A stretch of 64,000 nt of DNA from Gemmobacter aquaticus (GTDB lineage: Bacteria; Pseudomonadota; Alphaproteobacteria; Rhodobacterales; Rhodobacteraceae). The notes beneath the pieces are model-generated. The model saw nothing but the letters and a program-made list of their open reading frames with translations, did not search any database and was not told the origin of the DNA. Position 1 is the stretch's first letter; each line of letters opens with the position of its first letter. Position numbers and translations under genes: made by a program. Positions 35,210-44,104 of the stretch are shown piece by piece. The stretch spans positions 229,315-293,314 of the forward strand of contig NZ_VOAK01000021.1 in the NCBI RefSeq assembly GCF_007859075.1. Reading direction: 5' to 3'.

Positions 35210-36373
35210 TCAATAGGCACGCCCACGCGCCGAGACCGGCCAGACAACCTCGACCTTGCCACCGCGTACGCCCACGTACCAGTCGTGGACGTTGCAGGTG
35301 GGGTCGCAATGACCCGGCACCAGACGCAGCTTGTCGTTCGGCTTCAGAACAGCGCCCGGATCGTCGACCACGCCATGCTCGTCCGAGCATTTGACATACT
35401 TTACGTCGGTCCGCCCAAAGACCACGGGCAATCCGCTGTCCACCGACTGCGCCTTGAGCCCGGCATCGACCACGGCCTTGTCGGCCTTGGCGTGGCTCAT
35501 CACGCTGGTCAGGATGAACAGCGCATTCTGGAACTCGCCCTGATCGATGCGGTTGCCGTCCTTGTCACGGATGCGGCCGTAGTCGGCATCCATGAAGGCA
35601 TAAGAGCCACATTGCAGCTCGTTATAGACGCCGGAGTTGCTTTCAAAATAGTAAGATCCGGTTCCCCCACCCGACACCAGCTGCGGCTTCAGTCCCACAG
35701 CCTCCAGCCCCGTGACGGCCGCCTTCACCATCGCGATGGCCGCATCCAGCTTGGCGCGACGCTCCTCGTACTGCTCCATGTGCTGCATCGCCCCCTGATA
35801 GGCCTGCAGCCCCTTGAAGTTGAGGCCGGGTGCCCCGTCGATCGCTTGCGCAATCTGCACCACTGCCTCGGTGGTCGTCACGCCACAGCGGCCTGCACCA
35901 CAGTCAATCTCGACAAAGCAGTCCAGTGTCGTACCGTGACGTTGCGCGGCTTCGGACAGTTCTGGCACGTTGGTCAGGTCATCGACGCAGACGATGACGC
36001 TGGCGCCCAGTTTCGGAAGGCGGGCCAGCCGGTCGATCTTGGCCGGATCTCGCACCTCGTTTGACACGAGAATGTCCTTTATGCCGCCTCGGGCGAATAC
36101 CTCGGCCTCGGACACCTTCTGGCAGCAGACACCGATGGCATTGCCGATGCGCATCTGCAGCTTGGCCACATCCACCGATTTGTGCATCTTGCCATGCACG
36201 CGCAACCGCATGCCATGGCTGCGGGCATAGTCGCCCATCTTGCGGATGTTCGCCTCCAGCGCATCAAGGTCGAGGATCAGGCAAGGGGTCTGGATATCCT
36301 GCTCGCGCATTCCGGGCAGCGCCGGAACATCGAAGCCAACCTCCAGATCGGTCAGTCTGGTTTCCATGTTCAT
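35210..36373 (-). CDS. bhcC: Beta-hydroxyaspartate aldolase (D-threonine-aldolase-like)
   Basis: 387 residues with an alanine-racemase-type N-terminal barrel and D-serine/threonine-aldolase C-terminal domain. The PLP lysine is in RLRVHGKMHKS, and a metal site probably involves the His/Asp of VPGHCDPTCN. It condenses glycine with glyoxylate to erythro-beta-hydroxyaspartate. It lies 13 nt behind bhcB. Related D-threonine aldolases differ mainly in substrate; context decides. Confidence 0.92.
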   Translation of the reverse strand: MNMETRLTDLEVGFDVPALPGMREQDIQTPCLILDLDALEANIRKMGDYARSHGMRLRVHGKMHKSVDVAKLQMRIGNAIGVCCQKVSEAEVFARGGIKDILVSNEVRDPAKIDRLARLPKLGASVIVCVDDLTNVPELSEAAQRHGTTLDCFVEIDCGAGRCGVTTTEAVVQIAQAIDGAPGLNFKGLQAYQGAMQHMEQYEERRAKLDAAIAMVKAAVTGLEAVGLKPQLVSGGGTGSYYFESNSGVYNELQCGSYAFMDADYGRIRDKDGNRIDQGEFQNALFILTSVMSHAKADKAVVDAGLKAQSVDSGLPVVFGRTDVKYVKCSDEHGVVDDPGAVLKPNDKLRLVPGHCDPTCNVHDWYVGVRGGKVEVVWPVSARGRAY

Positions 36374-36386
36374 CTTTTATCTCCCC

Positions 36387-37352
36387 TTACATCCAAGGCA
36401 GTTTTTTCAGATCGACGTTGCCGCCAGTGATGATGATGCCGACGCGCTGGCCCGCAAACAGCTCTGGGTTCTTCAGAACGGCGGCCAGCGGAACCGCGCT
36501 GGATGGCTCCATCACAATCTTCAGGCGCTTCCAGATGAGCTCCATCGCCGCGATGATCTCTGCCTCGGACACCGTAAGGATATCGGCCACATGGTTGCGC
36601 ACGAAGTGCCAGGTAAGGTCTTTCAGCGGTACCTTCAGCCCGTCGGCGATCGTCTCGGGCGCGTCATCGGCGATGATGTAACCAGCCTTGAGGCTACGCG
36701 CCGCGTCATCGGCCTGTTCCGGCTCGCCCGCATACATGCGCACCCTCGGCGCGATCTGCGACAGCGTGAGGCAGGTGCCCGACACCATGCCACCACCACC
36801 GATGGGCGCGATCACCGCATCCAGACCTTCAACCTGATCCGCAAGCTCGAGCGCGCAGGTGCCCTGCCCGGCGATCACGCGCCGGTCGTTGTAGGGGTGC
36901 ACGAACTCCGCGCCGGTCTCGGCCACAACCTCCGCAAACACCGCTTCGCGTGATGAGGTCGAGGGTTCGCATTCCACGACACGGCCGCCGTAACCCATGA
37001 CGGCGTCCTTTTTCGCCTGCGGGGCCGTCCGCGGCATCACCACGGTGCAGGGAATGCCACGCCGCCCCGCCGCATAAGAAAGGCACGTGCCATGGTTGCC
37101 GCTGGAATGGGTCGCCACACCCCGCGCGGCCTGATCATCGCTCAAGCCAAAGACCGCATTCGACGCGCCACGCGCCTTGAAGGCACCGGCCTTCTGCAGG
37201 TTCTCGCATTTGAAGAACAACTCGGCTCCCGCCATCTCGTTCAGCATGCGTGACGTCAGGACCGGCGTGCGGTGGATATGCATGGCGATCCGGTCACGGG
37301 CAGCCAGAACATCTGCGAATGTCGGGATGTCGGGCGGCGTCTCGTCCTTCAT
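36387..37352 (-). CDS. bhcB: Beta-hydroxyaspartate dehydratase (threonine-dehydratase-like)
   Basis: 321 residues, PLP fold type II. The PLP lysine lies in FKCENLQKAGAFKARGASNA. The glycine-rich phosphate loop is IGGGGMVSG and the SSGNHG motif is present. It dehydrates erythro-beta-hydroxyaspartate to iminosuccinate. It lacks the ACT domain of biosynthetic IlvA, fitting the short serine/threonine/hydroxyaspartate dehydratase type. Confidence 0.93.
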   Translation of the reverse strand: MKDETPPDIPTFADVLAARDRIAMHIHRTPVLTSRMLNEMAGAELFFKCENLQKAGAFKARGASNAVFGLSDDQAARGVATHSSGNHGTCLSYAAGRRGIPCTVVMPRTAPQAKKDAVMGYGGRVVECEPSTSSREAVFAEVVAETGAEFVHPYNDRRVIAGQGTCALELADQVEGLDAVIAPIGGGGMVSGTCLTLSQIAPRVRMYAGEPEQADDAARSLKAGYIIADDAPETIADGLKVPLKDLTWHFVRNHVADILTVSEAEIIAAMELIWKRLKIVMEPSSAVPLAAVLKNPELFAGQRVGIIITGGNVDLKKLPWM

Positions 37353-37383
37353 CTTGTCCTCCTCAGGTCATGTGTCGCGGCGA

Positions 37384-38568
37384 TCAGGCCGCCCGTTGCA
37401 AAGTCCGCTCCGCCGTTGCGCGGTAGATTTCCTGTGCCGCGGCCACGCCACTGCCCAGACGAATGGGCAGCCCAAGATCGGCCATGCACATCTCCAGAAC
37501 CGAAAGCCCGGACAGCGCCATCAAGTCGCTCATCTGCCCAAGATGGCCAAAGCGGAACACCTTGCCCGCCAACTCTCCAAGACCGGTCCCGAAGGCCGTG
37601 TCATAGACGCGGGCCGCGCGGGTGACGATTTCGGTCGCGTTGAATCCGGCAGGTGTGCGGATCGCGCTGACGGTCTGCGAGTAGAGGTCTGGCGACTGCG
37701 CGCAGAGACTGAGCCCCCATGCCGAGGCCGCAGCCCGAACACCGCTCGCAATGCGGGTGTGGCGGGCAAACACCGCATCCAGCCCCTCGGCCAGAAGGGC
37801 GTCCGAGGCAAGCTTCAGCCCATGGATAAGCCCAACCGGAGGCGTGTAGGGATAGAGCCCGGCAGCGTTGGTCTTTGCCATGTCCCGGATATCAAAGAAG
37901 CAACGCGGCAGACGCGCGCTTTCCGTCGCAGCCATGGCACGGGGTGAAAAGGCCACGATCGCAAGACCCGGTGGCAGCATGAAGCCCTTTTGCGAGCCGG
38001 TGACCGCAATGTCGATCCCCCATTCGTCAAAGCGGAAGTCCATCGAGCCGATGGAACTGACCCCGTCGACGAGCAGCAGCGCCGGATGACCTGCGGCATC
38101 GAGTGCGCGGCGGACGGCGGCAATGTCAGAGACGACGCCTGTGGCGGTCTCGTTATGGGTGGCCAGAACGGCCTTGATCCGGTGAGATTTGTCGGCGGTC
38201 AGGATCGCCTCGTAGCGATCCGCAGGCAGGCCTGCCCCCCATGGTGCCTCGACGATTTCGACATCGAGACCATGGCGCTGGCACAGATCAATCCAGCGAT
38301 GGCTGAACATGCCGTGACGCGCGGCCAGCACCTGGTCGCCCGGCGACAGCGTGTTGCTGATCGCGACCTCCCAACCACCTGTCCCGGTGGAGGGAAACAG
38401 GAACACCTCAGACGTGGCAGCCTTGAGAACGGCCCGAACCCCTGCCATCGCAGGTGCCAGCATCTCGGCAAAGGCGCTGGACCGGTGGTCAAGCGTCGGA
38501 ATATCCACCGCCCGGCGCAAGTACTCGGGCATATTGGTAGGTCCGGGGATGAAGACGGGGTTCTGCAT
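37384..38568 (-). CDS. bhcA: Aspartate-glyoxylate aminotransferase
   Basis: 394 residues from ATG 38568 (MQNPVFIPGPTNMPEYLRRAV), preceded by GGAGGAGCAACC. PLP fold type I of the serine-glyoxylate aminotransferase family, with the PLP lysine in VTGSQKGFMLPPGLA. It transfers the amino group of aspartate to glyoxylate, making glycine and oxaloacetate. First gene of bhcABCD; divergent bhcR begins 197 nt away. Confidence 0.94.
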   Translation of the reverse strand: MQNPVFIPGPTNMPEYLRRAVDIPTLDHRSSAFAEMLAPAMAGVRAVLKAATSEVFLFPSTGTGGWEVAISNTLSPGDQVLAARHGMFSHRWIDLCQRHGLDVEIVEAPWGAGLPADRYEAILTADKSHRIKAVLATHNETATGVVSDIAAVRRALDAAGHPALLLVDGVSSIGSMDFRFDEWGIDIAVTGSQKGFMLPPGLAIVAFSPRAMAATESARLPRCFFDIRDMAKTNAAGLYPYTPPVGLIHGLKLASDALLAEGLDAVFARHTRIASGVRAAASAWGLSLCAQSPDLYSQTVSAIRTPAGFNATEIVTRAARVYDTAFGTGLGELAGKVFRFGHLGQMSDLMALSGLSVLEMCMADLGLPIRLGSGVAAAQEIYRATAERTLQRAA

Positions 38569-38634
38569 GGTTGCTCCTCCTCGATCAGCCATTGGGGGCA
38601 ACGTAGCAGTCGTTCTGATCGATGGATATTTTTT

Positions 38635-38649
38635 TGAAAAATATTTTCA
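38635..38649. promoter_or_regulatory. Inverted repeat in the bhcA-bhcR intergenic region
   Basis: TGAAAAATATTTTCA: perfect arms TGAAAA/TTTTCA around ATA, in the AT-rich promoter region between divergent bhcA and bhcR. IclR-type regulators bind short AT-rich palindromes, so this is the best visible candidate for a BhcR site. No binding evidence in the sequence itself. Confidence 0.45.
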
Positions 38650-38764
38650 TCAGACGATAAATGCTATTTACTATATATATTTCAATGCGTTGGATTTTTC
38701 ATTAGGTGAACATGTTTTTCGCAAATACAATGAAGGTGCTTCGCTACGATTGGAATCTTCCCGG

Positions 38765-39586
38765 ATGTCCCAGCCTCCTGCCCGTCGCGGCCGCCCCAAG
38801 GCCATGTTTCCCGTAGAGGGCCAGAGCACTATTCAGGCACTCGACCGTGCACTGGAAGTGATCCAGTTGCTGGCCACGCGGGACGGCATGACCCTGAGTG
38901 CGATCGCCGCAGCACTTGACCAGTCCGTCGCCACCATGCACCGCGTTCTGGCGACGCTCGAGGCTCGGGATTTCGTCGAACTGTCGGTTGACCGGCATGA
39001 ATGGCACATCGGCCCAGGCACCTTCCGCGCCGGATCAGCCTTCCTTCGTCGCACCAATGTCGTCGAACGTGCGCGGCCGGAGATGCATGCCCTGATGGCT
39101 GAAAGTGGCGAGACGTCCAATCTTGGCGTTGAGTGGAAGGGGCAGGTGTTGTTTCTGGGTCAGGTGGAGACGCACGAGATGATCCGCGCCTTCTTCCCGC
39201 CGGGAACGGTCTCTGCCAAACACGCCTCGGGAATAGGTAAGGCGCTCCTCAGCCGCTATGATCCCGGACGGCTGCAGTCCTTTCTTTCAAACGGCCCGCT
39301 GGAGCGGTTCACCGCCCGCACCGTCACCGAACCCGGAGCACTTCTTGCGCAGCTTCAGCGAGCAAGAGACGAGGGGTATGCGGTGGACGACGAGGAGCGC
39401 ACGCTTGGCATGCGCTGTGTTGCGGCACCGATCCTCAACATTCATGGCGAGGCGATTGCCGGCATTTCGGTCTCTGGGCCGACGCAACGGATGACAGATG
39501 ACCGGATCGCCGCGATCGGATCGATGGTGCGCAAGGCCGCCACGCGGATCGGCAAGCAGATAGGGGCAGCTCCATCGCCGGAGTGA
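38765..39586 (+). CDS. bhcR: IclR family regulator of the bhc operon
   Basis: 273 residues from ATG 38765 (MSQPPARRGRPKAMFPVEG). The IclR winged HTH (about 20-85, MTLSAIAAALDQSVATMHRVLATLEAR) precedes the effector domain with the conserved KHASGIGKALLS and DDEERTLGMRCVAAPI segments. In Paracoccus BhcR controls bhcABCD in response to glyoxylate. Position, family and gene order match. Confidence 0.92.
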   Translation: MSQPPARRGRPKAMFPVEGQSTIQALDRALEVIQLLATRDGMTLSAIAAALDQSVATMHRVLATLEARDFVELSVDRHEWHIGPGTFRAGSAFLRRTNVVERARPEMHALMAESGETSNLGVEWKGQVLFLGQVETHEMIRAFFPPGTVSAKHASGIGKALLSRYDPGRLQSFLSNGPLERFTARTVTEPGALLAQLQRARDEGYAVDDEERTLGMRCVAAPILNIHGEAIAGISVSGPTQRMTDDRIAAIGSMVRKAATRIGKQIGAAPSPE

Positions 39587-39718
39587 GATCTGCAGCACCG
39601 GACGAGTTGTTTGTAACCTGCCGGTTGTTACGCCGGTGACTGTTGCTTGATACGGGCGACGCGTTCTGCGTCATCGACGAAGTCATCAAGGGTGCAGGCA
39701 TGGGTAACGGTTGCCATC

Positions 39719-40046
39719 AGGCGGCCTCGGGTAACGTTGCAGGACGCAGGGACCAGTTCTAGGGCAGCAGGTCATCAAGGCGGTTGATCTTGTGGTTGTT
39801 GATGCGGGCCAGGATGTCTGCGGGGTAGGCCTGCGGATCGAGGCCATTCAGTTTGGCCGTTTCGATGATGGTCATCGCGCGGGCCAGCGTTTCGGCACCG
39901 GTGTCCGCCCCGGCAAAGAGCCAGTTCCTCCTTCCGATGCCAATTGGGCGCAGGGCGCGCTCGGCTGGATTGTTGTCGATGGCCACCCGACCGTCAGACA
40001 GGAACAGGCTGAAGGCGACCTTTCGGCTGAGTTCGTAACGGAAGGC
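39719..40046 (-). pseudogene. IS66-family transposase C-terminal fragment
   Basis: FRYELSRKVAFSLFLSDGR followed by VAIDNNPAERALRPIGIGRRNWLFAGADTGAET is the conserved end of the IS66 DDE transposase. A TAG (39759-39761) interrupts the usual LLPWNW end (here LLP*NWS). The 5' part is cut at about 40044 by another IS end. Non-functional. Confidence 0.85.
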
Positions 40047-40123
40047 CTGCCCCCATCGAGTGTTCCAGGTTGAATGTTAGCGCATGTTTGTATTTATCCA
40101 GCGGAATCTGCACAGATTAAGCC
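40044..40123. repeat. 80-bp IS-end repeat, copy 1
   Basis: Identical to 61641-61720 except for two substitutions. It starts GGCCTGCCCCCATCG and covers the last two codons of orfB plus the 3' terminal region of the IS3-family element. Confidence 0.9.
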
Positions 40124-40398
40124 GCTAAAGCGAATGCCTCAGCAGGGGTTTTCATGTCCAGCGCCTGATGCGGGCGTCGGTTGTTGTAGAAGCTGATCCA
40201 GTCGCCGATGGCGCGCGTCGCGTGCTGGATGCTATCGAAGCGCTGGCGATGGATGCATTGCTCTTTCATTGTCTGGATCACGCGTTCGACCATGCCGTTC
40301 TTCTGCGGACAGTGGGGCGTGATGAACTCCTGCTTCAAGCCGTAGCTTCGAACCAGCGCGGTATAGCGCCGCGAGGTGAACTCGGTGCCGTAGCATGA
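40044..40398 (-). mobile_element. IS3-family element fragment (orfB C-terminus and 3' end)
   Basis: The frame ending at 40117 encodes the last part of an IS3 orfB: KQEFITPHCPQKNGMVERVIQTMKEQ ... YNNRRPHQALDMKTPAEAFALAA. This includes the final catalytic glutamate. Upstream GTEFTSRRYTALVRSYG continues to about 40398 and then stops abruptly at the IS110 element. Downstream of the stop come about 70 nt of 3' end, which recur at 61641-61720. Confidence 0.8.
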
Positions 40399-40525
40399 TG
40401 GGAATCACGCGCCGTTGAGGGTTATGGGCGCCTGCGCAGCCTCCAAGATTGCGCTGCGGGCGGCCATAACCGGGTTTCGGATCTCTATGGTGGTTTTGCG
40501 AACCACACCACGGAGGAGACTGGCT

Positions 40526-41821
40526 ATGGCCAAGGTTGAGCATACTTCGGATGCCCGCGTTCTGGTAGGCATCGACATTTCCAAACACCGGCACGAGGTG
40601 CTGATCGCCGTGCCCGGCAAGTCGCGTCGGCGCCGGAGGACGGTGCTGAACACCGCCGAGGATTATCACCGTCTGATCGCTGCTTTGCTTGAATATGGCC
40701 TACCGGTCACGATCGGCTTCGCGGGCCAAGCCATGGGCTTGGCGGCAACTATCACCAGGCGCTGATGTTCGCCCTCGGGGCCGCGGGATTCGATCTCAAG
40801 CTCGTGTCGTCCGTCGCTCTCGCCCGCCCGCGGGAAGCGCTGCACAACAGCTGGGACAAGAACGATCCCAAGGATGCGCAGGTCATTCTGCACATGCTGG
40901 AGATCGGTGCGGTCCAGGTCTTTCACGACCCGCTGGTCGCCGGCACTTGCGACATCCAGGAACTGTCGAAGACCTACGAGATGGTCGCGCGGTCGAAGAC
41001 GGAACTGTGGCATCGTATCTTGACCCATTACCTGCCACTGTATTTTCCCGAGGCGGACCGGTTCCATCGCAGTTCTCGAGGAGACTGGTTCTTGGCGTTC
41101 CTTGAGGCCTTTCCGTCTCCTCACATGATCACCGCCATGGACAAGGACGCCTTCATAGAGTCCGCTTGGCCAGTGATTGGCCGCCGCGTCGGCAAGGCGG
41201 CGCTATTGGCGGATCTCTACGAGACATCCAAGACTTCCCTAGGTTTGCCCGTCGCGCCAGACTCCGATGCAATCCGGATGTTCCGCCTCGTTTTGGCACA
41301 GGGACGCAGCCTTGTTCAGCAGCGCAACGCCATCGAGGATCGTTCAGCAGAGCTGCTGGCCGACCATCCGGATTATCAGCTGCTGCGCACGATACCCGGG
41401 ATGGGGCCTGCCAATGCGCTGACCATTCTGGCCGAGACTGGCGATCTGCGCCGATTCCACCATCACCGTCAGTTTCTGAAGTTTTGTGGCATGGATCTGG
41501 CCACCGTCCAGTCCGGCGCGTTCCGCAGTCGAAGCAAGATCTCCAAATATGGCAATGCCCGCCTGCGTCGCACACTCTGGGCTGGCCAGTCAGGCGGCCG
41601 TGTTGAAGCCCTCCAACAGCTTCCGCGACAAGTTCGAGCGCTACATCGCGCAGGATCGCCACAACCCGGATTTGCGCCGCAAGGCCGACACTGCCATCGC
41701 AGCCAAGATGGCCCGCACCATTCATGCCGTGATCAAGTCCGGCGAACCCTATCGCCCCTTCTTCGAGGGGGTGAGCCCAGGCGGAAGGACCTCTCTCACA
41801 CCTGGCCGTGGAGGCGCATGA
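40526..41821 (+). pseudogene. IS110-family transposase, frameshifted
   Basis: The N-terminal DEDD part (VLVGIDISKHRHEVLIAVPG) runs in one frame to about 40728. The next segment (ALGAAGFDLKLVSSVALARPREALHNSWDKNDPKDAQVI ... LLRTIPGMGPANALTILAETGDL) is in a second frame. The end (KPSNSFRDKFERYIAQDRHNP) is in a third, from about 41590. The RuvC-like and Tnp20 domains are both recognisable. Two frameshifts make it inactive. Flanks to about 40,400 and 41,850 likely belong to the element. Confidence 0.85.
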
Positions 41822-42086
41822 CGCGACCTCGTAGATAATGTTCGCCATCGTCGGGGGAACGATCCCCCGGATCGTTCCCTGATCCTCCTCTGTCCGCTTG
41901 GGATTTTGGATCTCGTCTTAAGGACGGTGAGGGCGGCAACCAGGCCGACCCTGTATTTGCTATGGAAGAGACCACTTCTTGACGGCGGAGCCCGTCTGGG
42001 CAACTATTCCAAAGGCATCCAGTCGCTCGGATGCACAGTGATCTGATGCCTCAAACGGCAAATCGTTCCCGACATAGGACGTTGTC

Positions 42087-42670
42087 TTAGCGTATGTGCT
42101 CGGGAACACCGCGCAGGATGAACAGATCGGACAGCACGTCGATGACGTCGGTCGATCGGAGCCTCCTGTCGATCCGGATTGCCAGGCACTCCCGGCTGAA
42201 CTCGTCGATGAGGTTGAGCATGCGGAACTTCCTTCCATCGTGGATCCGGCTTTCAACGAAGTCGTAAGACCAGACGTGGTTCGGGCGCTCGGGCTGCAGA
42301 CGGATGCAGGACCCATCATTCAGCCAGAGCCGGCCCTTCTTAGGTTGCTTTGCAGGCACCTTCAGCCCCTCCCGCCGCCAGATCCGCTCGACCCGCTTCA
42401 CATTCACCGCCCAACCGGCCTCGCGTAGAAGAGCCGTAATCCGGCGGTAGCCGTAGCGACCAAACTGGCTGGCGAGCGCGATGATGTCCGCGGTGAGAGC
42501 CTGCTCGTCGGCCCGGCCCTGCGGCATCTTCCGCTGTGTCGAGCGATGCTGCCCGAGCACGCGACAGGCGAGGCGTTCCGAGATCCGGAACCGCTGCCTG
42601 ACATGCTCGATGCAAGCACGGCGGCGGGCGGGGCTCAGAAGTTTCCCGATGCTGCCTCCCGCAGTATGAG
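42087..42670 (-). pseudogene. IS3-family transposase OrfB, 3'-truncated
   Basis: LSPARRRACIEHVRQRF through GQHRSTQRK, YGYRRITALLREAGWAVNVKRVERIWRREGLKVP and SYDFVESRIHDGRKFRMLNLIDEFSRECLAIRIDR give the HTH_21 and first rve motifs. The DxG and E motifs after RGVPEHIR are missing, and a TAA follows immediately. Confidence 0.85.
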
Positions 42671-42913
42671 CTTCTCTAGCGTCAGGTCGGAGACGGCCTT
42701 CCGAAGCCGCTCGTTCTCCTTCTCGAGCTCCTTCAGCCGCTTCACCTGGTCGGTCTTCAGCCCGCCGAACTCCTTGCGCCACCGATAGTAAGTGAACTGC
42801 GTCACGCCGATCGAGCGCACGGCTTCGGCCACAGACTGGCCTTGCGATACCAACACGTCGACCTGCCGCAGCTTGGCGAGGATCTCCTCAGGCTTGTGCT
42901 TCTTCTGGGGCAT
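42635..42913 (-). CDS. IS3-family transposase OrfA
   Basis: 92 residues from ATG 42913 (MPQKKHKPEEILAKLRQ). HTH: LVSQGQSVAEAVRSIGVTQFTYYRWRKEFGG, then a leucine-zipper-like coiled coil (VKRLKELEKENERLRKAVSDL). It would normally be joined to OrfB by -1 frameshifting. Intact itself, but its partner is truncated. Confidence 0.85.
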   Translation of the reverse strand: MPQKKHKPEEILAKLRQVDVLVSQGQSVAEAVRSIGVTQFTYYRWRKEFGGLKTDQVKRLKELEKENERLRKAVSDLTLEKLILREAASGNF

Positions 42914-42994
42914 TCCCGCATCCTCCAAATGGCTCAAAAGCCATACCTCACGGAGGACCACTTTTCAGGGGGCAGACCAGAACGACGAGAGAAA

Positions 42995-43987
42995 TTATAC
43001 GCAACCGGTTGCGCCTGAAGAAAGCCGTTCCGCGCCGCCGACGTCTTCAGCAGCCCGCCAGGACATCGGCTGTGCAAGATGGCTTTCCAGTTCGGCTGCC
43101 ATAACGCTGGCCGTTTCGTGCAGCGCGGCGATGAAACGACGGATAGGGGCCTGGCGCGTGCTGCGCACCGGGGACCACAGCGCAAGCTGATAGGGCAGCG
43201 CGACCGAGAAGCGCCGGAACACCACTGGCCCGCCGCACTGGCTGGCCGCAGTCAGCGGGTTGATGATCGCGATGCCCAACCCAGCGGCCACCATGGCACA
43301 GACACTGGCGGCGGTAGTGGTCTCCCCAGCATAGGTGCGCGTCACATCGGCCTCGTGGAACACGGCATCCAGTTTGTGTCTGTAGGGGTCATTCTGATTA
43401 AAGAAGATATTTGGCTGGCCCGCGAAATCCTCGGGCCTTAGCACGGCCCGCGCTGTGAGCGGATGCCCCTGCGGCAGGGCGCAAACCATGTTGCCCGTCA
43501 CGATCACTTCGCTGCCCGCCGCGTCGGGGTCGAGCAGGTTTTCGGCCAGACAAAGGTCGAAGACCTGCGTGGTCATCTCATGCCGCAGCGCGCTTTCCTC
43601 TTGCGAGTGGATTGAGAAATTGATGGCCGGGCGCTGGCCCTGCACGCGCTGGATCACGCGCGGAATTATGGAATCGGCATGGGCAGGAATGCAGGCTACG
43701 CGAAAACTTGCCGCGTTGCGGCTGCGGATCGCAGCGGCGGCGCGGCTGATTTCGTCCAGACCGATGAAGGAACGCAGCACCACATCATGCAGCATCAGCG
43801 CCTGTTCGGTTGGGGTCAGCCTCCTGCCGAAACGCAGGAAGAGGTCGAAGCCTAGGCGGTTTTCGATTTCACGCAGTTCGCGGCTGAGCGTGGGCTGCGA
43901 ACTGCCCAGCCGGGCGGCCGCGGCGGTGATACTCTTGTTCTGCATGACCGCATGGAACACCTCGATCTGGCGCTGGTTCAGCTTCAT
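42995..43987 (-). CDS. LysR family transcriptional regulator (first of two)
   Basis: About 330 residues from ATG 43987 (MKLNQRQIEVFHAVMQN). HTH: SITAAAARLGSSQPTLSRELREIENRLGFDLFLR. The LysR substrate domain follows from about residue 90. Divergent from lysA with a TCAT-N11-ATGA box between them. It resembles the second LysR (47554-48480), especially in the HTH. Its C-terminal end lies next to an IS terminus and may have been slightly altered. Confidence 0.9.
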   Translation of the reverse strand: MKLNQRQIEVFHAVMQNKSITAAAARLGSSQPTLSRELREIENRLGFDLFLRFGRRLTPTEQALMLHDVVLRSFIGLDEISRAAAAIRSRNAASFRVACIPAHADSIIPRVIQRVQGQRPAINFSIHSQEESALRHEMTTQVFDLCLAENLLDPDAAGSEVIVTGNMVCALPQGHPLTARAVLRPEDFAGQPNIFFNQNDPYRHKLDAVFHEADVTRTYAGETTTAASVCAMVAAGLGIAIINPLTAASQCGGPVVFRRFSVALPYQLALWSPVRSTRQAPIRRFIAALHETASVMAAELESHLAQPMSWRAAEDVGGAERLSSGATGCV

Positions 43988-44009
43988 TCTTGGTTCCCCC
44001 CGCATCTTA

Positions 44010-44028
44010 TCATATCAAGGGTGAATGA
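44010..44028. promoter_or_regulatory. LysR-type box TCAT-N11-ATGA, copy 1
   Basis: TCATATCAAGGGTGAATGA lies between the divergent LysR and diaminopimelate decarboxylase genes. Half-sites TCAT/ATGA are inverted around 11 nt, the classical LysR T-N11-A layout. The same box, with similar core, occurs at 48512-48530 before the second LysR. Confidence 0.6.
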
Positions 44029-44104
44029 ACGACGCCAAGTAAGTATTTCAATTGCATGAAAGACGACTGTTAGCCTTGGCCCCGCAACCATGCCAGAGGC
44101 CGCC

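Larger units (their letters stand above)
42087..42985 (-). mobile_element. IS3-family element, truncated at its orfB end
   Basis: orfA and the first two-thirds of orfB are present. The right end carries GCCCCCTGAAAAGTGGTCC-type terminal sequence (about 42957-42976 on the minus strand). The left side is cut inside orfB just after RGVPEHIR, so the last catalytic residues and left inverted repeat are gone. It lies 10 nt from the 3' end of the LysR gene. Confidence 0.8.
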
